From positions 1-55,030 of the forward strand of contig JAFGDR010000010.1 in the NCBI GenBank assembly GCA_016932035.1: a stretch of 55,030 nucleotides of DNA, read 5' to 3'. Shown here piece by piece: positions 27,891 through 36,297 of this stretch (position 1 is its first letter; each line of letters opens with the position of its first letter). A program made the position numbers and the translations under genes. The stretch is from Candidatus Cloacimonadota bacterium (lineage in GTDB: Bacteria; Cloacimonadota; Cloacimonadia; JGIOTU-2). Under the pieces are notes generated by a model. That model did not search any database. It worked only from the letters and a program-made list of their open reading frames with translations, and was not told the origin of the DNA.

Positions 27891-27930
27891 TTGACAGGCA
27901 CATCGGGCTTTTACAACAATTATCTTTGCT
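27891..27930 (+). promoter_or_regulatory. Putative promoter of the uppS-cdsA-dxr-comEC operon
   Basis: TTGACA at 27891-27896 begins 40 nt before the uppS ATG. TATCTTTG (27921-27928), which fits the Bacteroidetes-type TAnnTTTG -7 element, lies just before the ATG. There is no Shine-Dalgarno. The TTGACA-to-TATCTTTG spacing (24 nt) is longer than usual, so only one of the two elements may be real. Confidence 0.35.
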
Positions 27931-28650
27931 ATGAAATTAAAATCAGAACTTATTCGCGAGATCAAAAAACATCCCCTTCCACAGCATATTGCGATCATCA
28001 TGGATGGGAACGGTCGCTGGGCGCGATCAAAGAACCTGCCACGCATAAAAGGACACTACGAAGGCACTCGGGCAGTGAAAAGAATCGTCAAAGTATCCGG
28101 AGAAATCGGGCTGAATTACCTGACGATCTATGCCTTTTCAACAGAAAACTGGAAGCGTCCAAACAACGAACCAAAGGCAGTTCTTACACTTATTGAAAAC
28201 ACACTCATGAAAGAGATCAAGGAATTGTACGAAAGCAATGTAGTTATTAAATTCATCGGCTCAAGAGATGGTGTATCTGACTCTCTTGCACAAAAAATGT
28301 CTGATGCATATGAGATGACGAAAAACAACACGGGACTTCATCTGCTCGTTGCAGTGAATTATGGAGGACGTCTCGAGATCATAGACGGCATCAATCAACT
28401 TCTCAAAGAAAATGCAACGTCAATTTCGCTGGAAGATTTTCCTCATTATTTATATACAAAAGACGTACCTGATCCCGATCTGCTTATTCGAACCAGCGGA
28501 GAAATGAGGATCAGCAATTATCTGATATGGCAGACTGCATATTCTGAGATGTACTTCACAAAAACCTTATGGCCTGACTTTTCTCAGGAAGAGTTCTTGC
28601 AGGCAATCCTTGATTATCAAACGCGCTCACGCAGGTTTGGAGGTGTATAG
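27931..28650 (+). CDS. uppS: Undecaprenyl diphosphate synthase (cis-prenyltransferase)
   Basis: 239 aa. The signature HIAIIMDGNGRWAR (catalytic Asp, P-loop-like) and the C-terminal DPDLLIRTSGEMRISNYLIW (Arg contacts to IPP) are intact. It condenses isopentenyl diphosphates onto farnesyl diphosphate to make the C55 lipid carrier used by the peptidoglycan and polysaccharide pathways, including the glycan locus in this window. cdsA starts 3 bp after its stop. The order uppS-cdsA-dxr is conserved in many bacteria. Confidence 0.96.
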   Translation: MKLKSELIREIKKHPLPQHIAIIMDGNGRWARSKNLPRIKGHYEGTRAVKRIVKVSGEIGLNYLTIYAFSTENWKRPNNEPKAVLTLIENTLMKEIKELYESNVVIKFIGSRDGVSDSLAQKMSDAYEMTKNNTGLHLLVAVNYGGRLEIIDGINQLLKENATSISLEDFPHYLYTKDVPDPDLLIRTSGEMRISNYLIWQTAYSEMYFTKTLWPDFSQEEFLQAILDYQTRSRRFGGV

Positions 28651-28653
28651 GTT

Positions 28654-29472
28654 ATGAAAAAGGCATTTGTTCGTGTTCTGAGTTCATTAGTTTATGGTCC
28701 GATTATGCTGGTATGTGCATGGTTCGGCGGTTATCTGCTTCAAATACTCCTTTCGGTTGTCACGATCCTCGGCATTCGGGAGTTTTATCTTCTTTCAAAA
28801 GAGAAAAAGAATGTTACGCTCCATTTACCTCTTTTGATCGTGTGCGGATTATGCCTTACCTGGTCGATATTCTTCTTCCAACTTATGTATGTGATCTCGC
28901 TTCTTATACTCTTTTTCTTTATCATTTTTGCATGGGATGTCTTTGCTAATAAGGATCATTATGCTATTGATAAGATATCATATAGCGTTTTTTCGCTGAT
29001 CTATATTCCCTTGTTGCTCTCATTCATATTCCTGATTCGCGCGCTCGAGCATGGCAGATTTCTTCTTATCATTCTCTATGGATGCATCTGGTTGACCGAT
29101 TCCATGGCATACTTTATCGGCGCACGATTGGGAAAGCATCGGAATATTTTTAAATCAAGCAAAAATAAATCGATCGAAGGTTTTATTACGGGAATCATTA
29201 CTGCTTTTCTGAGTGCATATATTCTTAACCAGCTCGTTTTTATTATTTTCGGCTACTTTGTGCTCTACTCGTGGTTAGACATCATTGCGTTCGGCATTAT
29301 CGTAGGCTTGCTTGGACAACTTGGCGATCTTCTCGAATCAAATATCAAACGTGATTTTGGAGTGAAGGATTCATCAAACCTTATGCCCGGGCATGGCGGC
29401 ATACTCGATCGTTTTGACAGTCTTCTGATCAGCGCTCCTTTCCTCTACTTTTATTTTACGTTGTTAGGATAA
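28654..29472 (+). CDS. cdsA: Phosphatidate cytidylyltransferase
   Basis: 272 aa with about seven to eight transmembrane helices. The family signature is complete near the C-terminus: SNIKRDFGVKDSSNLMPGHG followed by GILDRFDSLL. It makes CDP-diacylglycerol from phosphatidate and CTP, the branch point for phospholipid synthesis. It lies 3 bp from both uppS and dxr. Confidence 0.95.
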   Translation: MKKAFVRVLSSLVYGPIMLVCAWFGGYLLQILLSVVTILGIREFYLLSKEKKNVTLHLPLLIVCGLCLTWSIFFFQLMYVISLLILFFFIIFAWDVFANKDHYAIDKISYSVFSLIYIPLLLSFIFLIRALEHGRFLLIILYGCIWLTDSMAYFIGARLGKHRNIFKSSKNKSIEGFITGIITAFLSAYILNQLVFIIFGYFVLYSWLDIIAFGIIVGLLGQLGDLLESNIKRDFGVKDSSNLMPGHGGILDRFDSLLISAPFLYFYFTLLG

Positions 29473-29475
29473 CTT

Positions 29476-30606
29476 ATGAAAAAAATAGCGTTAATAGGTG
29501 CAACCGGCTCCATCGGACAGTCAACGATCGACGTTGTAAAAAATCATCCCGACGAATTCAAGATCGTACTCGCATCAGCACATAGCCGGATCGAACAGCT
29601 GATTCAATACGGAGATATTGTTCCTATCGATCATTTTGTTATTACAGGTGAGAATGGCTATAGTGAATCGAACAAATCAAACAAAATACATCATGGTGAA
29701 GATGAGTTACTTGCCCTTTTAAAAGATATAGATTATGATATTTTGCTCAATGCAGTCGTTGGCTCAGCGGGTTTGAAATATACGATTGCGGGTATTGAGG
29801 CCGGGCACACGATCGCGCTTGCAAATAAAGAATCTCTTGTTATGGCTGGGGATATCATTTCTGAAATGGCACAGCAAAAGCACTGCAAGATCATTCCGGT
29901 TGACAGCGAACATAGTGCCATTATGCAGTGTCTGGAAGGTGCGCAGGACAGATCACAAGTGCGGAGAATCATCCTGACGGCTTCGGGCGGACCATTTTCT
30001 AATCTCAAGATCGAGGCATTTAAAAACATCACGCTCAAAGACGCACTCCAGCATCCAACGTGGGCTATGGGAGATAAGATCACGATCGATTCTGCGACCA
30101 TGGCAAACAAGGGATTGGAAGTGATAGAAGCTCATCACCTTTTTAATGTACCTTTCGATGAAATCGATGTGGTGATTCACCCACAGTCTGTTATCCATTC
30201 CATGGTAGAGTACATCGATGGCTCAATCATTTCTCAGCTGAGTTTTCCTGATATGAAAATCCCGATACAATATGCGCTGAGCTATCCGGACCGGCTCAAT
30301 GCAACAGCTCGTTACACGGACATGGCTGAAATTCATGAATTGACGTTTTATAAGCCTAATTTTGAGAAATTTCCTCTTCTTTGTATCGCTTCTGATGTCG
30401 GGAAGCAGGGCGGCATCCTTCCCACCGTTTTCAACGCAGCGAACGAAGCAGCGGTTAATCTATTCTTAAAAGAAAAAATTCAGTTCATAGAAATACCGAA
30501 AATTATTGAAAAAGAACTTTCCATCCAAAACATTCCTCATCCCGATATTGAGACGATCCTTGAAAAAGATAACGAGATAAAAGAAAAGATATATACGTCA
30601 TATTAA
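29476..30606 (+). CDS. dxr: 1-deoxy-D-xylulose-5-phosphate reductoisomerase
   Basis: 376 aa. The NADPH-binding GATGSIGQSTIDVV (residues 8-21), the metal/substrate motif VDSEHSAIMQCLEG, the LTASGGPF loop and NKGLEVIEAHHLF are all present. It catalyses the committed step of the MEP isoprenoid pathway, feeding the UppS reaction encoded just upstream. The gene is also called ispC. comEC follows 19 bp downstream. Confidence 0.96.
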   Translation: MKKIALIGATGSIGQSTIDVVKNHPDEFKIVLASAHSRIEQLIQYGDIVPIDHFVITGENGYSESNKSNKIHHGEDELLALLKDIDYDILLNAVVGSAGLKYTIAGIEAGHTIALANKESLVMAGDIISEMAQQKHCKIIPVDSEHSAIMQCLEGAQDRSQVRRIILTASGGPFSNLKIEAFKNITLKDALQHPTWAMGDKITIDSATMANKGLEVIEAHHLFNVPFDEIDVVIHPQSVIHSMVEYIDGSIISQLSFPDMKIPIQYALSYPDRLNATARYTDMAEIHELTFYKPNFEKFPLLCIASDVGKQGGILPTVFNAANEAAVNLFLKEKIQFIEIPKIIEKELSIQNIPHPDIETILEKDNEIKEKIYTSY

Positions 30607-30625
30607 GAGAATTCATGGGTTCTTT

Positions 30626-33007
30626 ATGAGGAAGATATTCTCTCATCCTTTTGTTCCAATCACTTCTTGCTTTATTGCCGGATTGCTTGTTGGTTCATTT
30701 CTGAGGATTCCGGTCTGGATAACGATACTTTCACTGCTTGTCGTCACATCAACACTTCTAATAATCCATAAGCGACCGCTCATTTTTGTTATCATACTCT
30801 TGATTCTTTTCGGAATATTCAGATATACAATTACCGAACTGCGTCCCGCAAATCATATTTCATATTTTATCGAGGATCTTGGTGGTGAAAACATACAGAT
30901 CGAGGGAACGATTGCTGAAGAACCGCTTAAATATTCAGATAAAATTACCTTTATGACTCAACTAACAAATCTCGAGGGTGTACCAGCGACCGGCAACATA
31001 CTCCTAACAATAAAGAGTCAAAATTTGGGAGCGCTTCCATCCTATGGTGATCATATTTCATATTCTGGAACAATCTTCCGTCCACTTAAAAACAACAATC
31101 CTTACAGCTTCAACTACAGGGAATATCTACAGAATAAAAATATTCATGGTCTATCCTACCTTTACACATCGCGTTACGAAATAACAAAAGAGACTAAGAA
31201 TTTATATTATTACGCTGTTATTATACCGAGAGAGTGGATCAGGCATAGGATCGATAGATTTTATTCTATACAATATTCTGGATTTCTCAAAGCAATTTTA
31301 CTTGGTGAGAAAAATTCTCTTCCCGCCCAATTAAAACAGGAATTTGCCTATTCCGGACTTTCACACATTCTTGCAGTCAGTGGATTGCATACTGGCGTAA
31401 TAGCGCTAATTTTTCTAACAATCTTTCAGATCATATTTCGAAACAAAAATCTCGCTCGTTGGTTTACAATAATTCTCCTCGTTTATTATATGCTTTTAGC
31501 TCATGCTGTGCCTTCGGTACAACGTGCGGTCATCATGATCAGTCTTGTCCTACTCGCAAAAATTTTTCAACGACGTGCCAACACGATCAATATTCTCTTT
31601 GCTGCAGCATTCATAATCCTCTGCATTAATCCGTTCCAGCTTTTCAGTGTTGGATTCCAACTTTCTTTCATTTCTGTCTTTGTCATACTTGTTCTCTTTC
31701 AATATCTGTCCCGATTTCTCAAGCCATTGCGAGAAAATCATTCAATTTTATTTTGGCTTTTAAATCTAGTAATTCTTAGCTTGTTAGTACAGCTTGCTTT
31801 AGCACCACTCACGATCCATTACTTTCATACGCTTGCGCTTGGTGGCATTCTGGCAAATGTCATTGCAATTCCACTTATTTCACTTGTTCTCCCACTGTCA
31901 TTACTCTCTATCTTTTTCCCATTCTCCGCTATTTGTAGTATATATGCCGCAGCTAACAAACTCATGCTTTTTTTAGTCTTCGGGATTTCTCGATTTGTTG
32001 CTTCACACAAAATACTACTCTTTGACTTCCTTAATATGAGCATCTTCCAGGTTGTTGCACTCTATATTGTACTTGTTTTATTGATCCTACTGTGGAAGAA
32101 ATCAGATACTTTAACAACAAGACTCTATAAATGCATTTCATTCTCAATTGTGATTCTTATGATACTTTTCGTCCCGGGATTTTTCCAGAATAAAGATTTT
32201 GAAATTACTGTTCTGGATGTAGGTCAGGGAGATGCAATCGTACTTCGAACTCCAGATCGTAAGACCATATTGATAGACACTGGTGATAAAACGCTTCAGA
32301 AAAATTATGGCGAAATGGTTGTTGTTCCATATTTGAGATCACATGGGATAAAACATATCAATCTGCTTGTTCTGACTCATCCTCATGCCGACCACATTGG
32401 AGGTGCATGTGCAGTTCTAGAAAATGTCAATATTGAAAAAGTGCTGCTCCCGCTTTGTGAATACGAATCTGAAATGTACGGAGATGTGCTAACATCTCTT
32501 GAAAAAAATGAAATCGAGATAATTTTTGCAGATACTTCACTTGTATTCGAAGAATTTGAACCCGTACATGTTAAAGTTCTTCATCCCACCTACGAGTATA
32601 AGAATGAAACAAATGTAAATAATTACTCGGTCGTGATAAAAGCTGAGTATAAGGATTTTTCAATACTCTTAACCGGTGATGCCGAACGTGAGGTTGAGTC
32701 CATTCTTATCGACAATTGGGGCACTTCTCTTGATTCAGACCTTTTAAAAGTCGGACATCATGGTAGTAATAGTTCATCGACTGCAAAATTTCTTGAATAC
32801 GTCACACCCGACTATGCTGTTATTTCAGTTGGGGAAAAAAATCGGTATAATCATCCTGATAAAAACATTATTATGAGATTAGAAGAATGCGCACAAGGGT
32901 TGTTCAGAACTGATCAAGATGGTGCAGTTATCTTTTCTTCAGGTGGAAATACTTTGGATATAAAAACCATCACATCTGAAAGAGAAATTATTGATTGTGA
33001 TATATAA
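30626..33007 (+). CDS. comEC: ComEC/Rec2 DNA-uptake channel protein
   Basis: 793 aa, full length. Domain order: N-terminal helices and a DUF4131-like OB region (residues about 1-180), the Competence membrane domain from about 215 (ILLGEKNSLPAQLKQEFAYS and GLSHILAVSGLHTG) through many helices to about 510, and a C-terminal metallo-beta-lactamase domain with VLDVGQGDAIVLRTP and LTHPHADHIGG (metal ligands near residues 585-590). It translocates ssDNA across the inner membrane during transformation, and the MBL domain may degrade one strand. No other competence gene is nearby. A strong hairpin follows within 10 bp of the stop. Confidence 0.92.
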   Translation: MRKIFSHPFVPITSCFIAGLLVGSFLRIPVWITILSLLVVTSTLLIIHKRPLIFVIILLILFGIFRYTITELRPANHISYFIEDLGGENIQIEGTIAEEPLKYSDKITFMTQLTNLEGVPATGNILLTIKSQNLGALPSYGDHISYSGTIFRPLKNNNPYSFNYREYLQNKNIHGLSYLYTSRYEITKETKNLYYYAVIIPREWIRHRIDRFYSIQYSGFLKAILLGEKNSLPAQLKQEFAYSGLSHILAVSGLHTGVIALIFLTIFQIIFRNKNLARWFTIILLVYYMLLAHAVPSVQRAVIMISLVLLAKIFQRRANTINILFAAAFIILCINPFQLFSVGFQLSFISVFVILVLFQYLSRFLKPLRENHSILFWLLNLVILSLLVQLALAPLTIHYFHTLALGGILANVIAIPLISLVLPLSLLSIFFPFSAICSIYAAANKLMLFLVFGISRFVASHKILLFDFLNMSIFQVVALYIVLVLLILLWKKSDTLTTRLYKCISFSIVILMILFVPGFFQNKDFEITVLDVGQGDAIVLRTPDRKTILIDTGDKTLQKNYGEMVVVPYLRSHGIKHINLLVLTHPHADHIGGACAVLENVNIEKVLLPLCEYESEMYGDVLTSLEKNEIEIIFADTSLVFEEFEPVHVKVLHPTYEYKNETNVNNYSVVIKAEYKDFSILLTGDAEREVESILIDNWGTSLDSDLLKVGHHGSNSSSTAKFLEYVTPDYAVISVGEKNRYNHPDKNIIMRLEECAQGLFRTDQDGAVIFSSGGNTLDIKTITSEREIIDCDI

Positions 33008-33012
33008 AAAAA

Positions 33013-33035
33013 CGAGCCGCCGGGGAAGCGGCTCG
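33013..33035. terminator. GC-rich hairpin after comEC
   Basis: An 8-bp perfect stem CGAGCCGC (33013-33020) / GCGGCTCG (33028-33035) with loop CGGGGAA. It is preceded by seven A residues (33006-33012), so on the minus strand it reads as stem plus U tract. On the + strand there is no U tract after it; a second small hairpin ACTCT/AGAGT (33036-33049) follows instead. Confidence 0.6.
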
Positions 33036-33062
33036 ACTCTACTAAGAGTAAAGGAGGGAATT

Positions 33063-33110
33063 ATGAGGACCCTGATTGATTATCATATAAAAAAGCGTGT
33101 CAAGTTTTAA
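33063..33110 (+). CDS. Possible micro-ORF (15 codons) with a strong ribosome-binding site
   Basis: ATG at 33063, stop TAA at 33108-33110; the peptide is MRTLIDYHIKKRVKF, basic and amphipathic. AAAGGAGGG ends 4 nt before the ATG and is one of the strongest Shine-Dalgarno sequences in the window. It sits between the comEC hairpin and the bidirectional terminator at 33139. I do not recognise the peptide. It may be a leader peptide, a small protein, or part of a small RNA. Without homologues this is only a candidate. Confidence 0.3.
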   Translation: MRTLIDYHIKKRVKF

Positions 33111-33138
33111 TTAACATTTTTTTTCTTTTTTAAAAGGT

Positions 33139-33168
33139 AAGCCCCTTCGATATTTAGCAAAGGGGCTT
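33139..33168. terminator. Bidirectional terminator between comEC and the por operon
   Basis: Stem AAGCCCCTT (33139-33147) / AAGGGGCTT (33160-33168) with a 12-nt loop. On + it is followed by the T-rich TGTATCTTATTTT, and on minus by ACCTTTTAAAAAAG. It lies 23 bp beyond the porB stop. Confidence 0.75.
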
Positions 33169-33191
33169 TGTATCTTATTTTCCAGCTTATT

Positions 33192-34085
33192 TTATTCAAA
33201 TCTCACTGTAAGAAGCTCATAATTTTCATCTACACAGCCTTGCAAAAATTGCAACTCGTCTTCGGGGAGATGTTTGAATCGACCTTGATATTTCATGTAT
33301 TCTTTAAGAGGTTTACGTTCTTTGACCTTGATACTCTGCTTATACGTTATTCCATCAAAGATTTCATAGAGCGGGAAATTATTGGTTTGAACGGCGAGTT
33401 TTGCAAGCTTTATTGTATATCTCGGATCGGATTTCCAGCCTGTTGGGCATGGAGCAAGGACATGGATAAATTTGAAGCCTTTCGTGTTCTTTGCTTTTTC
33501 CAGCTTTTTACAAAAGTCTTCTGGATAGCCTACTGATGCTGTGGCAATATAAGGAACTCGGTGGGCTGCCATGATCTCAGCCATGTTTTTCTTAGGTCCC
33601 TTTTTATAGTGTTTAACTGGAGTTGTTGTCGTCCACGCACCATGGGGAGTTGCAGAACTTCGCTGGATACCAGTATTCATATATGCTTCATTATCATAAA
33701 CGATATACGTGATATCATCGTTTCTTTCTGCAGCACCTGAAATTGCCTGGATTCCAATATCGAACGTACCGCCGTCACCAGCCCATGCAACAACATTGGT
33801 CGTTTCTTTTCCCTGCACCATGAGACCAGCTTTAATACCCGATGCCATGATTGCTGCAGTTTCAAATGCAGTATGGAAAACCGGTACGTTTACAGCTGTG
33901 TATGGGAATGGTCCATCGATCACCGCCCAGCAGCACGCCGGGATGGAAAGCATGGTGTCTTCTCCAAAAACCTTCAGCGCATAGCGCATTGCAAGCGAGC
34001 CACCACAACCTTGGCAGGCAAGGTGCCCGGGAGTCATTATTTCGCGTTCCGGAATTGTTAATCTCATCGTTTGACTCCTTTCCAT
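33192..34085 (-). CDS. porB: Pyruvate (2-oxoacid):ferredoxin oxidoreductase, beta subunit
   Basis: 297 aa. The TPP-binding motif is visible from VAWAGDGGTFDIGIQAISGA to YDNEAYMNTG, and cysteines in the N-terminal HLACQGCGGSLAMRY and SIPACCWAVI match the [4Fe-4S] ligands of PorB. The beta subunit carries TPP and decarboxylates the 2-oxoacid to acyl-CoA, passing electrons to the delta subunit. Its start overlaps porA by 22 bp. Pyruvate is the usual substrate for this four-subunit order, but 2-oxoisovalerate enzymes look alike. Confidence 0.9.
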   Translation of the reverse strand: MERSQTMRLTIPEREIMTPGHLACQGCGGSLAMRYALKVFGEDTMLSIPACCWAVIDGPFPYTAVNVPVFHTAFETAAIMASGIKAGLMVQGKETTNVVAWAGDGGTFDIGIQAISGAAERNDDITYIVYDNEAYMNTGIQRSSATPHGAWTTTTPVKHYKKGPKKNMAEIMAAHRVPYIATASVGYPEDFCKKLEKAKNTKGFKFIHVLAPCPTGWKSDPRYTIKLAKLAVQTNNFPLYEIFDGITYKQSIKVKERKPLKEYMKYQGRFKHLPEDELQFLQGCVDENYELLTVRFE

Positions 34086-35212
34086 ATCAAATCATTTGGT
34101 GTGTCATTCTTAAGTGCATCGTAAGCCAATTCCTTAATATCCTCGATCTTGACATCGCGTCCGCCGAGACCTGCAATATATGAGCGGATAGGCACATCAA
34201 CTTCATTGTACAGAGCAGATTTGAGTTCCTGTGAGAATATGCCCGAATATCCCGGAGAAATATTTCTATCGATAACCGCAAGCTTCTTTGCATCTTTGAT
34301 CGTTTCAATAATATCTTTCTTTGGATAAGGACGGATCACACGTATGCGCATGTTGCCAACCTTCTTGCCTTCAGCACGAAGCTCATCAACTGCAACGTTC
34401 GCCGTCTCTCCGATCGTGCCTGATGTTACGAGGATCATATCCGCATCCTCACATCTATAAGAATGAACCAGATCATATAATCTTCCAGTCAATTTTTCAT
34501 ATTCTTTCCCTGCTTCCTTGATAACGCCAACTGCTTCATCCATGGATTGCTGCATCATATAGCGGAATTCATAGTAGTACTGCTCATCCGTCAATGCGCC
34601 AAAAGAGCGTGGATCTTTAACATCTAATTTGTAATCAGGATTATAGGGCGGGAGAAATTTATCAACAAGTTCTATTTCCGGCATGTCAACAACTTCCATT
34701 GTATGTGAAAGGAAGAAGGCATCAAAAGAAATGAGAGTTGGAAGTAACACTTTCTCGCTCACCTTATATCCCAGTAATGTTGAATCGAGAATATCCTGTG
34801 CACTTGAAGCAAAGATCTGCATCCAACCTGTGTCACGCTGAGACAGACTGTCATTTTGATCTGCCCAGATGGACCAGCCCGGTGCCATCGCTCTATTCAC
34901 ATTCGCCATAACAATCGGCAGACGAGCAAGACCAGCCCAGTGAAGCATCTCATGCATAAGAGCAAGCCCTTGGGCACTTGTTGCGGTATACGCTCGTGCG
35001 CCGGTAGCCGAAGCTCCAATACAGGCAGCCATAGCAGAATGCTCGGATTCAACCTTGATGAACTTTGCATCCAGTTCGCCGTCTGCAACGATCTCAGATA
35101 ATTTTTCAACAATGAGCGTCTGAGGTGTTATCGGATATGCTGCAATAACCTGCACGCGTGCAAGCTGCGCACCCCATGAAGCTGCAAAGTTTCCCATCAT
35201 CGTCTTTTTCAT
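34064..35212 (-). CDS. porA: Pyruvate (2-oxoacid):ferredoxin oxidoreductase, alpha subunit
   Basis: 382 aa. N-terminal pyrimidine-binding domain with VIAAYPITPQTLIVEKLSE and the Glu-bearing VESEHSAMAACIGASATGAR, then TSAQGLALMHEMLHWAG. The C-terminal domain has MRIRVIRPYPKKDIIE and VIDRNISPGYSGIF. It forms the TPP active site with PorB. It overlaps porD by 4 bp and porB by 22 bp. Confidence 0.93.
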   Translation of the reverse strand: MKKTMMGNFAASWGAQLARVQVIAAYPITPQTLIVEKLSEIVADGELDAKFIKVESEHSAMAACIGASATGARAYTATSAQGLALMHEMLHWAGLARLPIVMANVNRAMAPGWSIWADQNDSLSQRDTGWMQIFASSAQDILDSTLLGYKVSEKVLLPTLISFDAFFLSHTMEVVDMPEIELVDKFLPPYNPDYKLDVKDPRSFGALTDEQYYYEFRYMMQQSMDEAVGVIKEAGKEYEKLTGRLYDLVHSYRCEDADMILVTSGTIGETANVAVDELRAEGKKVGNMRIRVIRPYPKKDIIETIKDAKKLAVIDRNISPGYSGIFSQELKSALYNEVDVPIRSYIAGLGGRDVKIEDIKELAYDALKNDTPNDLIWKGVKR

Positions 35213-35520
35213 TTGCCCTCCTTTTCATAATCAATCGCATCTTTGGGACATTCTTCAAGACACATAAGACATCCCTTGCAATAATCATAATCAATAACAG
35301 GTATTTCATCCACGATTTTGATCGCTGGTTCTGGACAGATCTTCCAGCAAATAAAACATTTGATACATTTATCATAATCGATAATCGGACGAACATTTCG
35401 CCAGCTGCCGGTCTTATTTTGAAGCATTGAGCCAAGAGCAGCAGCCATAGGCGGCATATCCTTTGCACCGGTGATCTTTACCGGCTTATCATTTTTCTGA
35501 AATTTAATAACCATATTCAC
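35209..35520 (-). CDS. porD: Pyruvate (2-oxoacid):ferredoxin oxidoreductase, delta (2[4Fe-4S]) subunit
   Basis: 103 aa. Two complete ferredoxin motifs, CIKCFICWKICPEPAI and CKGCLMCLEECPKDAI, ligate two [4Fe-4S] clusters that carry electrons from the TPP site to soluble ferredoxin. The gene lies 7 bp after porC and overlaps porA by 4 bp. Confidence 0.93.
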   Translation of the reverse strand: MNMVIKFQKNDKPVKITGAKDMPPMAAALGSMLQNKTGSWRNVRPIIDYDKCIKCFICWKICPEPAIKIVDEIPVIDYDYCKGCLMCLEECPKDAIDYEKEGK

Positions 35521-35527
35521 ATCCTTT

Positions 35528-36079
35528 CTATTCGCTCACGATCGAGTCATAGGCTTGTTTGGCTGCCTTTTTATTGGCTTCCTGTGAGCGTGGAATAGAA
35601 CTTTCAATCCCTTTGAAGACTGCATCTATCTTTACAATGCCGGTAAGTTTGGCAAACGCACCAACAATCGCTGTATTCACAATTGGCGCAGTGCGGGATC
35701 CCAGTTTATTTTGAACAGCAATGTCTGTCGCATCAACAGTATAGACCTTATATTCATCTCCAAAATCATAATAATCTGCACTCTTATCAGAATTGATAAG
35801 AATCCACCCTCCCTTTTTTAATCCCTTTGTGACGTCAACCACCTCAGTTAAGGTGGGATCGAGTACGATCACGCCATCGGGATAATAGATCTGTGATCTG
35901 ATCTGTACCGGCTTGTCGTCGATCCTGGTAAATGCTTCCACGGGCGCACCACGCCGCTCCACACCGAATCGAGGAAATGCCTGAACATACTTTCCACCCT
36001 GAAAAGCTGCTTCAGCCAGCACAAAAGAAGCCTTCACCGCTCCCTGACCGCCACGGCCATGCATACGGATCTCTATCAT
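35528..36079 (-). CDS. porC: Pyruvate (2-oxoacid):ferredoxin oxidoreductase, gamma subunit
   Basis: 183 aa. The N-terminus [20 protein letters not shown] is the family hallmark, followed by [20 protein letters not shown]; the subunit binds CoA. It is the first gene of the por operon, with a strong AGGAGGA Shine-Dalgarno 5 nt before the ATG. The gamma-delta-alpha-beta order matches the heterotetrameric enzymes of Thermotoga and archaea rather than the single-chain enzyme common in Bacteroidetes. Confidence 0.93.
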   Translation of the reverse strand: MIEIRMHGRGGQGAVKASFVLAEAAFQGGKYVQAFPRFGVERRGAPVEAFTRIDDKPVQIRSQIYYPDGVIVLDPTLTEVVDVTKGLKKGGWILINSDKSADYYDFGDEYKVYTVDATDIAVQNKLGSRTAPIVNTAIVGAFAKLTGIVKIDAVFKGIESSIPRSQEANKKAAKQAYDSIVSE

Positions 36080-36297
36080 GCTTCCTCCTGATATATTTTA
36101 TTTTCAAAAAATGAATCATTCATGCAATTTGTCTTATATTGGGATTTTGCCTTATGAAACATCTTGATATGAACTACTCACCATATTTTTCATGAATGAA
36201 TCAGTTCTATTCTGATTTTGATAAACAGACTTCAAAGCCTCTCAAATCTTTGTCAATTATTTTGACAAAGAATGGGCACTGAACATTTTCAGTCTAT
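36080..36297. promoter_or_regulatory. Divergent control region between porC and the deacetylase operon
   Basis: 218 bp. TTGACA at 36262-36267 (+) begins 36 nt before the ATG at 36298. It lies in the right arm of a perfect 10-bp inverted repeat TCTTTGTCAA (36247-36256) / TTGACAAAGA (36262-36271) with spacer TTATT, an operator- or stem-loop-like arrangement. The + gene has no Shine-Dalgarno; porC on the other strand has a strong one. No reading frame was seen here. Confidence 0.45.

Noticed and set aside
33709-34183. Plus-strand open frames of 91-110 codons
   Set aside because: They are antisense to porB/porA, whose products have intact cofactor motifs.
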